Positions 34,701 through 42,658 are shown, counted from the first letter of the stretch. The stretch: 64,000 nt of DNA from Flavobacterium tyrosinilyticum (GCF_023656565.1 NZ_JAMOKG010000001.1:378456-442455); one strand, 5' to 3'. Numbers and translations are program-made. The notes: generated by a model not told the origin, from the sequence alone.

Positions 34701-35909
34701 TCTAATATTAGAGTTTAAATAACTTCCTGCTTTTCCAATGGATGCCGGATCGTATTTGTTATTTGTATTATCTGTAGGTGAATCTATTGGGTTATTAAAG
34801 AATCCGGCAGAATTTGTAATTACAACAACCTGGTTATCTGGCACACCAGAAACTTGTCCTTCCCCTAAATCCTGAAGCGCAATAACGTTTCTTAAGTTGT
34901 TACTTGTTGTTGTTACCCTATTCTGTTTATTCGTTACCCATACTTCGATTCTTGTAACTTGAACACGGCTGTCAATTAACGGATAGTTTTTAAGAGAAGC
35001 ATCGTATTTATTTCTAAAGTATTGTGATAAGAAGAAATGTCGGTCATTATCATAATCTAAGGCAAATAAATCAAAGTTTTGTACGGTACCGCCACCCTCT
35101 GCGACTATACTTTTGGTTTGAGACTTTTGTTCTGAGAAAACTCCCGTAACAGTTGTCTTACCAAACTGCAGTTGCGCTTTAACCCCAAATAAACTTTGAG
35201 CACCTCGAATTAAGGTACTATTTAAAGGCATACTAACGTTACCGACCTCAACTTTCTGAACAATATCGTCTTCTGAAGGTGTGTAAGCTAGTTTAAATAA
35301 ATTCTGAAATGCAAATGTAGATTGTGTATCGTAGTTGGCATTTACCTCCAAACGAGTTCCAATTTTCCCCATTAAACTCATACTGATTCTTTGGTCGAAA
35401 TCAAAAGTTAGAGAGGATCTGTTTCTTGGCGAAAATGATGGATTATCTTGTTTTGTATAACGCATACCCAAGTCCATTTCTACTGACCCTGTGGGCTTTA
35501 CATCTATAGTATTACTTCCAAAAATACTTTCGAATAAGCTCGAGTTGATGTAATATCTTGGCAATAAATCTTTTTTGGCTGCCTCGGCTCCCGCTTTTTT
35601 ACCATCAATAGCATCAGATTTTTTTCTAAAATAATCTCTTCTTGCTTCTTTGAGAACTAAATCTTCGTATTCTTTTGGAGTTAGAATTAAAGGGTAATTG
35701 ATGGAGAAACCATCTACCGAATTGGTATAGATATAACGATCTGTAATAGGGTCGTATCTATATGCCGAAAGTACGCTCGGAGGATCTTCGAGCTCTATCT
35801 TACCTACTGAAAACTGAGTTTTAGTTGTATCTTGTGCCGCCGGTGTAACCTGTGCCCGTAAAACATTACCGCAGAGCAATACCAGCAACAAAATACAAAT
35901 TTTACGCAT
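28704..35909 (-). CDS. sprA: SprA (Sov), T9SS outer-membrane translocon
   Basis: The 2401-residue protein has a signal peptide (1-20, ending V-L-R-A-Q) and a continuous beta-rich sequence with Y/F-rich strands, the size and type of SprA, the giant single-chain beta-barrel that is the T9SS translocation pore. It contains the repeated blocks typical of SprA (for instance D-I-D-V-P-S-N-L-S-I-R-G-E-V-A-F-L-K-P and W-x-x-I-K-F-K-I-P-V). A Pro/Lys/Ala linker (G-G-K-P-A-K-A-K-P-A-A-P-P-K-P) lies near residue 1900. It exports CTD-bearing cargo such as the giant adhesin encoded at 43618 and is required for gliding. It follows ruvA with a 25-base gap and probably shares the ruvA promoter. Confidence 0.95.
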   Translation of the reverse strand: MRKICILLLVLLCGNVLRAQVTPAAQDTTKTQFSVGKIELEDPPSVLSAYRYDPITDRYIYTNSVDGFSINYPLILTPKEYEDLVLKEARRDYFRKKSDAIDGKKAGAEAAKKDLLPRYYINSSLFESIFGSNTIDVKPTGSVEMDLGMRYTKQDNPSFSPRNRSSLTFDFDQRISMSLMGKIGTRLEVNANYDTQSTFAFQNLFKLAYTPSEDDIVQKVEVGNVSMPLNSTLIRGAQSLFGVKAQLQFGKTTVTGVFSEQKSQTKSIVAEGGGTVQNFDLFALDYDNDRHFFLSQYFRNKYDASLKNYPLIDSRVQVTRIEVWVTNKQNRVTTTSNNLRNVIALQDLGEGQVSGVPDNQVVVITNSAGFFNNPIDSPTDNTNNKYDPASIGKAGSYLNSNIREIVTAKSGFNNTNVNEGTDYSVLENARKLTTNEYTFNAQLGYISLQQRLANDEILAVAFEYTVGGKTYQVGEFGSDGVDATVVTGNNNANQAIVTQSLVLKMLKSSLTNVQNPVWNLMMKNVYQIPQAYQIKQEDFRLNILYTDPSPINYITPVTGSTFPANPAPDDKIDQTPLLNVFNLDRLNYNNDPQTGGDGFFDYVPGVTVDVQNARIIFTTKEPFGELLFRKLNTNSGESYDDPATYNANQRKYVFRNMYKNTQAGALQDSDKNKFLLRGKYKSSGSNGIPIGAFNVPQGSVVVTAAGRVLVEGIDYSVDYQLGRVQILDPSLQASNTPIEVSLENNSIFGQQTRRFMGFNVEHKISEKFVVGGTFLKMTERPFTQKSSYGQESVNNTIFGFNGNYATEVPFLTRLANKLPNIDTDVPSNLSIRGEVAFLKPDAPKASDFEGEATIYIDDFEGTQTTIDMRSAYAWSLASTPFITSATDNTFNANSNTLEYGFKRAKLAWYTIDPIFYTSKPSGVSNDDLSLNSTRRIYSRELYPNTDIAQGQIQVVNTLDLTYYPSDRGPYNNNPNFSSSSASSNFGGIMRALNSTNFEQGNVEYIQFWVLDPYVGTGQAQGTNNGKIYFNLGEVSEDVLKDGRKQYENGLGPDQIMVNPQPIWGDVPASQSLIYAFDTNPDNRKNQDVGLDGLPDAKEGSIYTNYAGEEDPAADNYKYFLNTEGGILQRYKRYNGTEGNSAVSVDDPNRGSTTLPDVEDINRDNTMSTINAYYEYSIDVRPGMQVGENYITDIREVQNVDLPNGSTTNARWIQFKIPVSKPQNTIGNITDFRSIRFMRMFMTGFNDQMTVRFGALDLVRGEWRKYTGTLDANDTNPDDDGTQFDVAAVNIQENGTKCPVNYVIPPGVQREQLYNNNTIINQNEQSLALRIAGSGLEYQDSRAVFKNVSVDMRQYKKLKMFLHAESLPNETQLLDDEMIGFIRFGNDFTQNFYQIEIPLKVTRTGGSCTISPDQVWLEENNIDVALSLLTRMKILGMNIDINSPKRDINGIYYPDRDPDVDGGDQDGKLTLGIKGNPNFGLVRNLMVGVKSAANHKDIMGEVWFNELRMSDLENKGGMAALLNVDTNMADLMTLSASGKKSTIGFGSLEQGANERDREDIQQYNIVTNINLGKLLPPKWGINLPFNYAIGEEVITPEYDPFNQDIKLDQLIKETTDPAEKENIRTRAVDYTKRKSINFIGVRKDRAPEQKPHVYDVENFTFSQSYNQVERHDYEVESYNDEQSNTSVNYAYTFQPKEVVPFKQTKFMKTSEYWKLLSDFNINYLPSNVSFNTNILRQSNRQQYRQVDVEGIGLDPLYRRNFAFNYQYGFGFNLTKSLKLNYTAASNNIVRNFLNDDNTPKEDFNIWDDYFDIGIPNQHLQQLILNYDIPINKIPIFSFIKANYSYTADYNWQRSSTALSQYVDDSGVSWDLGNTVQNANSNTFSTTLNMNTLYKYLGLTPGGKPAKAKPAAPPKPGEKIVNTAKPVTSSNPFYDGLIGVLTSVKNVQINYTKNSGTVLPGYIPGVGFFGTSKPSLGFVFGSQDDVRFEAAKNGWLTSYQNFNQNYTQVSNKLLKVMANVDLLPDLKIDLAMDRAYSENSSEQYTVRDSIGQKFYTPLSPYTYGMFSISTVLIKTAFSTSTETESSAFDDFRSNRLVIANRLAEQHYGGGEIPRYGDANNPIPDESDPNYKIYVANQGYPIGFSKSNQAVLLPSFMAAYTGADASKSSTGIFRSFPIPNWNVKYNGLMRYKYFKDHFRRFSLQHNYRASYTISQFRSNFDYLETPGGQDVNTNFFNKTIMSNVNLVEQFSPLMRIDFELKNSFRLLTEVKKDRALSMSFDNNLLTEVKGVEYVVGVGYRFKDVIISSRLADNPTGIIKSDINIKADFSYRNNETLVRYLDYDNNQLAAGQNIWTLKLTADYAFSKNLTAIFYYDHSFSKAVISTSFPLTNIRSGFTLRYNFGN

Positions 35910-35934
35910 AGAATTCTTTTATATAAAATGAAAT

Positions 35935-36516
35935 TTATAAGCTTTTTAAAGCCTTTTTGATAATTGTTTCAACGGTAGCTTCTGGATCTTCTTTTACGAT
36001 TTTTTCTACCACTTTTTCGGAAGCTTTTCGGACAAAACCTAACACTTCTAGAGCAGATAACGCTTCATCTCGATTTCTATTGTTTTGAGCAGCAAAAACT
36101 TCGTCAATATCGTACAATTTAACAACTTTTTCCTTTAAATCAAGTATAACTCTTTGTGCTGTTTTGTTTCCAATCCCTTTGATAGACTGGATTACGCCAA
36201 CATCTCCTGATGCAATAGCGTTTATAATTTGCTTTGGTTCTATAGACGAAAGCATTGTTCTCGCGATTCCAGCACCGATTCCTGAAACAGAAAGCAGCAT
36301 TCTAAAAATTTCCCGTTCTGATTTTTCGGCAAAACCATATAAAGTATGCGCATCTTCTTTAATTTGAAGATGCGTATACAATTTTATATTTTCAGAATTT
36401 GGAATTAAGGAGAAGGTATGTAGCGATATATTTACCTGATAACCAACCCCTCCACAATCAATTACAACCTCTGTAGGATTCTTTTCTACTAATCTTCCCT
36501 GCAAATGTGCTATCAT
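35935..36516 (-). CDS. ruvA: Holliday junction DNA helicase subunit RuvA
   Basis: The 193-residue protein has the RuvA start M-I-A-H-L-Q-G-R-L-V-E-K, an OB-fold domain (about 1-65), helix-hairpin-helix motifs (L-L-S-V-S-G-I-G and I-Q-S-I-K-G-I-G-N-K-T-A-Q-R) and a C-terminal domain with E-A-L-S-A-L-E-V-L-G-F that contacts RuvB. It binds four-way junctions and recruits RuvB, which is encoded 22 kb away in this window. A TATATTTG element lies 19 bases upstream. Confidence 0.96.
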   Translation of the reverse strand: MIAHLQGRLVEKNPTEVVIDCGGVGYQVNISLHTFSLIPNSENIKLYTHLQIKEDAHTLYGFAEKSEREIFRMLLSVSGIGAGIARTMLSSIEPKQIINAIASGDVGVIQSIKGIGNKTAQRVILDLKEKVVKLYDIDEVFAAQNNRNRDEALSALEVLGFVRKASEKVVEKIVKEDPEATVETIIKKALKSL

Positions 36517-36535
36517 AAATGTAATTTATTAGTAT

Positions 36536-36543
36536 CAAATATA
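36536..36543 (-). promoter_or_regulatory. Bacteroidota -7 promoter element TATATTTG
   Basis: The minus strand reads TATATTTG (TAnnTTTG), 19 bases before ruvA. It probably drives ruvA and sprA together. Confidence 0.5.
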
Positions 36544-36594
36544 ACAAAAATGCCATAAAACTACGACAAATTTGTTCAATCCTTGTTAGAACGT

Positions 36595-38886
36595 TTATTG
36601 TGTTATTTTATTCTTTTTACTTTCTTTTTCCTGTGCATCAATAACAGCAATAGCTGCCATATTTACCATTTCTTCAACGCTAGCACCCAATTGGAAAATG
36701 TGAACTGGTTTGCCCATACCCATCATAATTGGTCCAATTGAATTCACTTTATACAATTCTTTTAATAATTTGTAAGTGATATTTGCTGACTCTAAGTTAG
36801 GGAAAACCAATGTATTCACTTTTTTTCCTGCTAATTTAGAGAATGGGAATTTCTCTTGAAGCATTTCTGGATTTAATGCAAAATCTGCTTGAATTTCTCC
36901 ATCAACAATTAATTCTGGATGATTTTTATGCAAGTAAGCTACAGCTTCTCTAACTTTTGAAGCGCTTTCGCTAGTTGAAGAACCAAAGTTTGAGAATGAA
37001 ACCATTGCTATAACTGGCTCAATGCCAAACATTTTTGCAGTTTTTGCAGTCATGATGGCAATATTAATCAAATCTTGTGCAGATGGATTAATGTTTATTG
37101 CAGTATCTGATAAGAACATTGGCCCACGAGAAGTAAGCATCATATTTGCAGTTGCTACCAAAGAAGCATTAGGCGCTTTTTCGATTAACTGAAGCATTGG
37201 TTTAACTACTGAAGGATAGCTTCTAGAATGCCCTGTTACCACTGCATCTGCCTCTCCTTCATTAACCATCATAGCTGCAAAGTAGTTTCTTTCTCGCATG
37301 AATTTTTCAGCATCTAATTTAGAAACACCTCTTCTTCCTCTAGTTTCCCAGAATGATTTTGCAAACTTATTACGTCTTACGGCTTCCTCATCTGTTTTTG
37401 GATCGATAATTTCTAAATCGGCATCAAAACCTAATTCTGCTTTTAATTCCAAAATCTGCTCTTTGTTTCCTAATAAGATTGGGAATCCGATTCCGTCTTC
37501 GTAAACAATTTGAGCTGCTTTTAAAACGTTTAATTGATCTGCTTCAGCAAAAACAATTTTCTTTGGGTTTAATTTTGCACGGTTTGTAATCAAACGCACC
37601 ATTTTGTTATCGTTACCCATACGTTCGCGAAGAACATCTTCGTAAGCTGCCCAGTCTGTAATAGGATTTTTTGCCACTCCAGATTCCATTGCTGCTTTTG
37701 CAACCGCTGGAGCTACAACTGTAATCAATCTAGGATCGAATGGTTTAGGAATGATATATTCTTGACCAAAACCAAGTTTTGTTGCACCGTATGCTACGTT
37801 AACCTGTTCTGGAACTGGTTCTTTTGCCAAAATAGCTAAAGCTTTTACAGCCGCCATTTTCATTTCTTCATTAATTTTTGTCGCTCTTACGTCTAGCGCT
37901 CCTCTAAAAATATAAGGGAAACCTAAAACGTTATTTACCTGATTAGGAAAATCTGAACGTCCAGTAGCCATAATAACATCTTTACGAGTTTCTGTAGCTA
38001 AATTATAATCGATTTCCGGGTTCGGGTTTGCCATTGCAAAAACGATCGGATTTTTAGACATTGTCAATAACATTTCTGGCGAAAGAATATCTCCAGAAGA
38101 TAATCCGATGAAAACGTCAGCGCCTTTTACCGCTTCTGCCAAAGGAATCTGAGGTCCGTCAATCGCATATTTTAATTGTAAATCTGAAAGCGCAGGATTG
38201 TCTTTGGTTAAAAGTCCTTTACTGTTGTACATTAAAACATTTTCAACTTTTACTCCAAGTAAAACATATAAATCTGTACACGCAATCGCCGCAGATCCTG
38301 CTCCAGAAACTACTACTTTTACGTCTTCTGCTTTTTTACCTGCCAATTCAAGTGCATTGATTAAGGCTGCAGAAGAGATAATTGCTGTTCCGTGCTGGTC
38401 GTCGTGCATTACCGGAATATCCAATTCTTCGATCAATCTTCTTTCTATTTCAAAAGATTCTGGAGCTTTAATATCTTCCAAATTGATACCTCCAAAAGTT
38501 GGAGCAATATTTTTTACAGTTTGAATAAATTCTTCCACATTTTCAGTATCGATTTCGATATCAAAAACGTCTATATCAGAAAATATTTTAAACAATAAAC
38601 CTTTTCCTTCCATTACAGGTTTTCCTGCTTCTGGACCAATATTTCCAAGACCTAAAACAGCTGTACCGTTTGAGATTACGGCTACTAAATTTCCTTTTGC
38701 TGTATATTTATAAACGTCTTCTTTGTTTGCTGCGATTTCTAAACATGGTTCTGCAACTCCTGGCGAATAAGCCAATGATAAGTCTCTCTGGGTTGCATAT
38801 TTTTTTGTTGGAACTACCTGAATTTTTCCTGGAGTTGGTTCTGCATGGTACAGTAACGCCTCTCTTCTTTTACTCTCTTTGTTCAT
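36595..38886 (-). CDS. maeB: NADP-dependent malic enzyme with phosphotransacetylase-like C-domain
   Basis: The 763-residue fusion has an N-terminal malic enzyme part (about 1-425) with [16 protein letters not shown] and the NADP Rossmann motif G-A-G-S-A-A. A C-terminal phosphate acetyl/butyryl transferase-like domain (about 430-755) has [14 protein letters not shown] and F-P-N-L-E-S-A-N. The malic part decarboxylates malate to pyruvate and makes NADPH; in MaeB the C-domain is thought to serve allosteric regulation by acetyl-CoA. Length matches E. coli MaeB. It has its own -7 element upstream. Confidence 0.95.
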   Translation of the reverse strand: MNKESKRREALLYHAEPTPGKIQVVPTKKYATQRDLSLAYSPGVAEPCLEIAANKEDVYKYTAKGNLVAVISNGTAVLGLGNIGPEAGKPVMEGKGLLFKIFSDIDVFDIEIDTENVEEFIQTVKNIAPTFGGINLEDIKAPESFEIERRLIEELDIPVMHDDQHGTAIISSAALINALELAGKKAEDVKVVVSGAGSAAIACTDLYVLLGVKVENVLMYNSKGLLTKDNPALSDLQLKYAIDGPQIPLAEAVKGADVFIGLSSGDILSPEMLLTMSKNPIVFAMANPNPEIDYNLATETRKDVIMATGRSDFPNQVNNVLGFPYIFRGALDVRATKINEEMKMAAVKALAILAKEPVPEQVNVAYGATKLGFGQEYIIPKPFDPRLITVVAPAVAKAAMESGVAKNPITDWAAYEDVLRERMGNDNKMVRLITNRAKLNPKKIVFAEADQLNVLKAAQIVYEDGIGFPILLGNKEQILELKAELGFDADLEIIDPKTDEEAVRRNKFAKSFWETRGRRGVSKLDAEKFMRERNYFAAMMVNEGEADAVVTGHSRSYPSVVKPMLQLIEKAPNASLVATANMMLTSRGPMFLSDTAININPSAQDLINIAIMTAKTAKMFGIEPVIAMVSFSNFGSSTSESASKVREAVAYLHKNHPELIVDGEIQADFALNPEMLQEKFPFSKLAGKKVNTLVFPNLESANITYKLLKELYKVNSIGPIMMGMGKPVHIFQLGASVEEMVNMAAIAVIDAQEKESKKNKITQ

Positions 38887-38910
38887 TTTTTTAGCATTTA
38901 TTCTAGCTTA

Positions 38911-38918
38911 CAAAGATA
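38911..38918 (-). promoter_or_regulatory. Bacteroidota -7 promoter element TATCTTTG
   Basis: The minus strand reads TATCTTTG (TAnnTTTG), 24 bases before the maeB ATG. Confidence 0.5.
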
Positions 38919-38982
38919 TAAGTCTTGTTTTAAAATGGCGTCTTTTTAGCGTTTTCTTTTCTTAAAATCTATTCGAATAAAT

Positions 38983-39008
38983 AAAAAAAGTCCAATAGAA
39001 ATTGGACT
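38983..39008 (-). terminator. Intrinsic terminator after CBS protein gene
   Basis: On the minus strand AGTCCAAT, TTCT, ATTGGACT, followed by a run of T. The plus-strand arms are 38989-38996 and 39001-39008. It lies 31 bases after the CBS gene end. Confidence 0.9.
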
Positions 39009-39039
39009 CGTTTGAATTTTTATCGTTTTTAGTTACTGT

Positions 39040-39465
39040 TTATTGAGAAATATAAGAATTCAAATGATTGATTGTATCTTTTTGAATTTCTATAATTGCC
39101 TTCACTACATCGCTGATTGAAATTACTCCAACCACTGTTCCTTCTTCTAAAACAGGCAGGTGTCTTATTCTTTTTTCGCTCATAAGTTCCATACAATCTT
39201 CAAGATTATCTGAAAGTTTTACTGTAAAAACATGACTTTCCATAATCTCATGAACAAAAGTTTCTTTAGAAGATTTATCCTTCAGAACAATTTTTCTGGC
39301 ATAATCTCTTTCCGATAATATTCCTTTTAAAATATTATCATCCATAACTAAAATTGCTCCAATGTTTTTTTCTCCCATAACTTTTAACGCATCATAAACC
39401 GTTAAATTGGAGAAAATAGAATACACGTTCCTTCCTTTTGCCTTAAGTATTTGATCTACAGTCAT
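39040..39465 (-). CDS. CBS domain pair protein
   Basis: The 141-residue protein consists of two CBS domains (about 8-65 and 75-135). Motifs such as G-A-I-L-V-M-D-D-N-I-L-K-G-I-L-S-E-R-D-Y-A-R-K-I and R-I-R-H-L-P-V-L-E-E-G-T-V-V-G-V-I-S-I-S-D-V-V-K are clear. Stand-alone CBS pairs bind adenine nucleotides and act as energy or redox sensors in the cytosol; the partner is unknown here. It is a single-gene unit with a terminator downstream and a hairpin-rich region upstream. Confidence 0.93.
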   Translation of the reverse strand: MTVDQILKAKGRNVYSIFSNLTVYDALKVMGEKNIGAILVMDDNILKGILSERDYARKIVLKDKSSKETFVHEIMESHVFTVKLSDNLEDCMELMSEKRIRHLPVLEEGTVVGVISISDVVKAIIEIQKDTINHLNSYISQ

Positions 39466-39584
39466 AATGAAAAATTTTTAGGATTATAAAGTTAAAACAA
39501 AAACCAACACGATCTACAGCGAAATCGATTTTTTAAAAACATAAACAATTCATTTTAAACATAATACATCAAAATTTATATTTT

Positions 39585-39592
39585 CAAAATTA
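39585..39592 (-). promoter_or_regulatory. Weak candidate -7 element TAATTTTG for CBS gene
   Basis: The minus strand reads TAATTTTG, 119 bases before the CBS start. The long distance and AT-rich setting make chance likely. Confidence 0.25.
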
Positions 39593-39664
39593 TACTGTAA
39601 AGAATGAATTTGTTTAGAATTGTTTTTTGAAGAAAATTAGATTTTTTAACGTTTACCGACCAGA

Positions 39665-39897
39665 AACTCCTAGCGGAGTTTTTTCATTTTTTTTGACCAT
39701 TAACAATGCTCCAGCGGAACATAATATTAATTAGGTAAAAATTATAGTAAAGAAAAAGGCTCCAGCGGAGCATAATATTTATAGCCAAAAAATTTATTGT
39801 AAAAGAAAAAAGCTCCAGAGGAGCGACATATCACCCCGCTGGGGCTTTTAGGTAGGTGTTTAATATATTTTCTATAAATATTTCGTCCCGCTGGGAC
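39665..39897. repeat. Cluster of six small GC-rich hairpins in an AT-rich gap
   Basis: This is the main content of the 452-base gap 39466-39917. Short stems with 3-4 base loops recur: AACTCC-TAGC-GGAGTT (39665-39680, then a T-run), GCTCC-AGC-GGAAC (39708-39720, imperfect), GCTCC-AGC-GGAGC (39759-39771), GCTCC-AGA-GGAGC (39812-39824), CCCC-GCT-GGGG (39834-39844) and GTCCC-GCT-GGGAC (39885-39897). Two copies are followed by ATAATATT. The last two have the inverse loop (GCT instead of AGC), so the array is partly inverted. The first part of the gap (39466-39660) is plain AT-rich sequence with no gene seen. Confidence 0.8.
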
Positions 39898-39917
39898 TTA
39901 GGAAATAATATTTTAGA

Positions 39918-40133
39918 TTAAAAATCAAGCAATTCACTTATTGAAATTTCTAATCCTTTAGCCAGTGCAAGTAAATAAATATAAGTAGGATTAAATTCAC
40001 CTGCTTCAACTTTATGTATAGATTGCTGATCTTTCAATATCAACAATCCTAGTTTAGCTTGTGATAATCCTTTGGCATTTCTAAGCTCTTTAATTCGAGC
40101 TCCTAAACGCTTTAATTCTTCTGACTGCTCCAC
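39918..40133 (-). CDS. XRE-family HTH transcriptional regulator, small
   Basis: The 71-residue protein, starting at a GTG, is a single helix-turn-helix 3 domain: R-I-K-E-L-R-N-A-K-G-L-S-Q-A-K-L-G ... Q-Q-S-I-H-K-V-E-A-G-E-F-N-P-T. A short C-terminal helix (L-A-L-A-K-G-L-E-I-S-I-S-E-L-L-D-F) completes it. There is no sensor domain. It is divergent from the small gene at 40249, and a perfect 20-bp palindrome lies in between, the likely operator. Such regulators commonly autoregulate and control the gene opposite. Confidence 0.9.
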   Translation of the reverse strand: MEQSEELKRLGARIKELRNAKGLSQAKLGLLILKDQQSIHKVEAGEFNPTYIYLLALAKGLEISISELLDF

Positions 40134-40176
40134 TTCTTTTAATTTCAGACAATTTGCGTTTTCTATTTATTATTTT

Positions 40177-40196
40177 TAACATACTATAGTATGTTA
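40177..40196. promoter_or_regulatory. Perfect 20-bp palindrome, likely operator of the XRE regulator
   Basis: The sequence TAACATACTA-TAGTATGTTA is a perfect palindrome centred between 40186 and 40187. It lies 44 bases upstream of the regulator start and 14 bases upstream of the -7 element of the divergent gene, so it covers that promoter's -33 region. The position and symmetry fit dimer binding by the HTH protein. Confidence 0.75.
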
Positions 40197-40210
40197 TTTA
40201 AAGTTTTTCG

Positions 40211-40218
40211 TACATTTG
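40211..40218 (+). promoter_or_regulatory. Bacteroidota -7 promoter element TACATTTG
   Basis: TACATTTG (TAnnTTTG) lies 30 bases before the ATG at 40249 and 14 bases after the palindromic operator. Confidence 0.55.
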
Positions 40219-40248
40219 AATTTCATCATAGAAATACTAAACATTATT

Positions 40249-40572
40249 ATGGAAGCGACTGAAATCAAAAATTTAGATCATCTAAAAAAATTAACCTCTT
40301 TATATTTTCATACTCTAAAACCAGCAAATGATAAAACCGACTCAAACGTTGCTCAGATTAAATTTCAAAATTATTCTGAAATGGGTTATTTCATTTCCGA
40401 CATGCTGAAAATGTGCATTTTGGCTTTAGATCAAAACGCTCATGATTTTTTAGAGAATAATAAAAAACAGTCTATAAATGTGAGTTTAATATTAGAAACT
40501 ATATTGCAATTAATTCCTTTGGATGAATTTGAATTTTTAAGTGAGATTAATGAAATAGTTATGGCAGATTAA
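40249..40572 (+). CDS. Unknown small protein paired with XRE regulator
   Basis: The ATG at 40249 gives 107 residues (M-E-A-T-E-I-K-N-L-D-H-L). The frame opens at a TTG at 40216, but that codon is part of the -7 element. I do not recognise the family. The sequence is mostly helical and mildly acidic, with one Cys (M-C-I-L-A-L-D) and a C-terminal L-I-P-L-D-E-F-E-F-L. No signal peptide, membrane helix or catalytic motif is visible, so it is probably cytosolic. Its promoter overlaps the operator-like palindrome, so the divergent XRE protein probably controls it. It ends at a bidirectional terminator. Confidence 0.7.
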   Translation: MEATEIKNLDHLKKLTSLYFHTLKPANDKTDSNVAQIKFQNYSEMGYFISDMLKMCILALDQNAHDFLENNKKQSINVSLILETILQLIPLDEFEFLSEINEIVMAD

Positions 40573-40581
40573 TTCATAAAC

Positions 40582-40616
40582 AAAAACCCTTTTCTAGAAT
40601 TCAGAAAAGGGTTTTT
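40582..40616. terminator. Strong bidirectional terminator
   Basis: AAAAACCCTTTTCT (40582-40595), 7-base loop, AGAAAAGGGTTTTT (40603-40616): a perfect 14-bp stem flanked by A and T runs. It serves the small plus-strand gene and the OmpA gene converging from the right. Confidence 0.92.
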
Positions 40617-40637
40617 AAATTTTATGTGAAGATTCTT

Positions 40638-42650
40638 TTACATCGATACAATAATAAACTCGCTTCGTCTATTTTGCATGTGCTGTTTTTCTGTACATTT
40701 TACTCCGTCTGCACATTTGTTTACTAATTGCGTTTCGCCATAACCTTTTGCAGTTAATCGATCTTCGCTGATTCCTTTTTGAATTAACCAGTTTTTTGTC
40801 GATTGCGCTCTTTTTTCTGAAAGAATCTGATTGCTTTCTGAAGAAGAACGGCTGTCGGTATGCGAACGAATATCTAGTCTCATGTTTGGATAATCATTTA
40901 AAAGATTTACCACTTTCATTAATTGTGGTTCTGATGTCTTTTTAATAGTTGCTTTACCCAAATCAAAGAAGTTCATAGGAAGGTTTAACAGTTTTGCAAT
41001 GTCTACACCTACACGCATAGAACTCAATTTTACTGGACTAATTGCCACTTTTTTTATCGCTACTGTTTTTGCTGCAAGTGGTTTAAAGACTTTATTTAAT
41101 GCAATCATTTCTGTAGTTTCTCCTTTTTCTTTAAGGATTGTTACTACAACTTCTTTGGCATTATAATCGTTTTTAGCAGTTCTAATGGTATATTTTTTAC
41201 CACATCTTAGATCAGGAAAGATGTAATTTCCTTTTTCGTCTGTGGTGATTGTTCCAACTGGATCAAATTTTTCATTAAACAAAGTCAGAGAAGTATTGGA
41301 CAATATTTCGTTTGTTTCTGCATCTGTTACTGTTCCTGATAAGTTTTGTTCGCAGATTAATCTTCTTGTTTCTGTAAATCTGTAAATATCATCCATCCCT
41401 AGTCCGTTTTCTCTGTTTGAAGAAAAGTAACCGCTTCTGCTTTTGCTGTCAATACTGAAGGCAAAATCGTCTTGTTTACTATTTACAGGTTCTCCAACAT
41501 TTAGGACGTCATCATAAGTTCCGTTTGCTTTAATACGAGAAGCAAAAATGTCTAATCCTCCTAAACCTGGACGTCCGTCTGTAGCAAAATACAATTCGTT
41601 TTCTCCAGAAATAAAAGGAAAAGTTTCTCTTCCTTCTGTATTAATAGTTGGACCTAAGTTTTCGGGTGTACCAAAAGTTCCATCATTATTAATTGCAACT
41701 TTATAAATATCAGATTGTCCTAATGTTCCCGGCATATCTGATGCAAAATAAAGTGTTTTTTCGTCTACGCTTAAAGCGGGATGCGCCGTACTGTATTGAT
41801 CACTATTGAACGGAAGTTCTGCAACATTTTTCCATTCGTTATCTATAAATTCTGCTTTGTACAATTTTAATAGCGTTACGTTTTTGTCATTGCTGCGTCT
41901 TTTACCATCTGTAAAATTATTTCGAGTAAAATACATTGTTCGTCCATCTTTTGTAAAAATCGGACTTGACTCATTGAAATTATCTTTTTTTCTTTTTACT
42001 AAAAGTTCTGGTTTTCCAACGCTTCCGTCTGGAAGTAGATCAGCTGTATATAATCTAGAGAAAGATCTGTTTGTCCATTGAAAATTAGCTTTAACAACTC
42101 CGCCAGTATCTCGTGCAGAAGTAAAGACTATTTTATTATTGTAAACAACGCTTCCGTAATCCGAATATCTAGAATTAACGCCAGCATCGGCAATTTGGAA
42201 TCGCCCTGAGTTTTCTTTTATATCTTCTAAATAATTTTTGTCACTTCTAATAAGATCTGCTCTCTTTTCTGCAGTTGCTTTTTGATTGAATTTCTGCAAA
42301 ATCTCATCAGATCTACGATAGTCTCCTCCCGATTTTAATGATTGTGCGTATCGATACAAATATTCAGCCTCTTGGTTTTCGTTTATCACAAATAACTGTT
42401 CGTACCATTTTAAGGCTTTCTTTAATTCACCATTAAAATAGTATGAATTTGCCAAACGCTGAATTACACCTTCGTTGGCAGTTTCAGCATTTACTAAAGT
42501 CTCGTATACTTTTATGGCATCCGCGTAAGCATACTCTTCGTATTTTTTATCTGCATATTTTATATTCATCGTAGTAAATGGATTTTGTGCATTTACATTT
42601 GAAAAAAAACAAAACAGTAAAATAATCAATATTAAATTTCTAGCTTTCAT
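40638..42650 (-). CDS. OmpA family protein with TPR, PD40 propeller and Cna-like domains
   Basis: The 670-residue protein has a signal peptide (1-21), TPR-like helices (about 25-130), a PD40/WD40-like beta-propeller (about 155-425, repeated S-P-x-F-x-x-D-G-x-x-x-Y-F-x and F-A-S-D-M-P-G), a carboxypeptidase-regulatory-like beta domain (about 437-510) and a C-terminal OmpA peptidoglycan-binding domain (about 550-668, with R-S-H-T-D-S-R and L-S-E-K-R-A-Q-S). It is expected in the outer membrane or periplasm, gripping peptidoglycan. It is the last gene of the adhesin operon, 8 bases after the PorP/SprF gene; similar trios accompany many flavobacterial type B CTD adhesins. It resembles PorE-type T9SS proteins in part. 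Confidence 0.92.
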   Translation of the reverse strand: MKARNLILIILLFCFFSNVNAQNPFTTMNIKYADKKYEEYAYADAIKVYETLVNAETANEGVIQRLANSYYFNGELKKALKWYEQLFVINENQEAEYLYRYAQSLKSGGDYRRSDEILQKFNQKATAEKRADLIRSDKNYLEDIKENSGRFQIADAGVNSRYSDYGSVVYNNKIVFTSARDTGGVVKANFQWTNRSFSRLYTADLLPDGSVGKPELLVKRKKDNFNESSPIFTKDGRTMYFTRNNFTDGKRRSNDKNVTLLKLYKAEFIDNEWKNVAELPFNSDQYSTAHPALSVDEKTLYFASDMPGTLGQSDIYKVAINNDGTFGTPENLGPTINTEGRETFPFISGENELYFATDGRPGLGGLDIFASRIKANGTYDDVLNVGEPVNSKQDDFAFSIDSKSRSGYFSSNRENGLGMDDIYRFTETRRLICEQNLSGTVTDAETNEILSNTSLTLFNEKFDPVGTITTDEKGNYIFPDLRCGKKYTIRTAKNDYNAKEVVVTILKEKGETTEMIALNKVFKPLAAKTVAIKKVAISPVKLSSMRVGVDIAKLLNLPMNFFDLGKATIKKTSEPQLMKVVNLLNDYPNMRLDIRSHTDSRSSSESNQILSEKRAQSTKNWLIQKGISEDRLTAKGYGETQLVNKCADGVKCTEKQHMQNRRSEFIIVSM

Positions 42651-42658
42651 AGGTTGTA

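Noticed and set aside
39665..39897. CRISPR array
   Set aside because: The repeated units are only 11-16 bases with irregular spacing and partly inverted; no cas genes are present.
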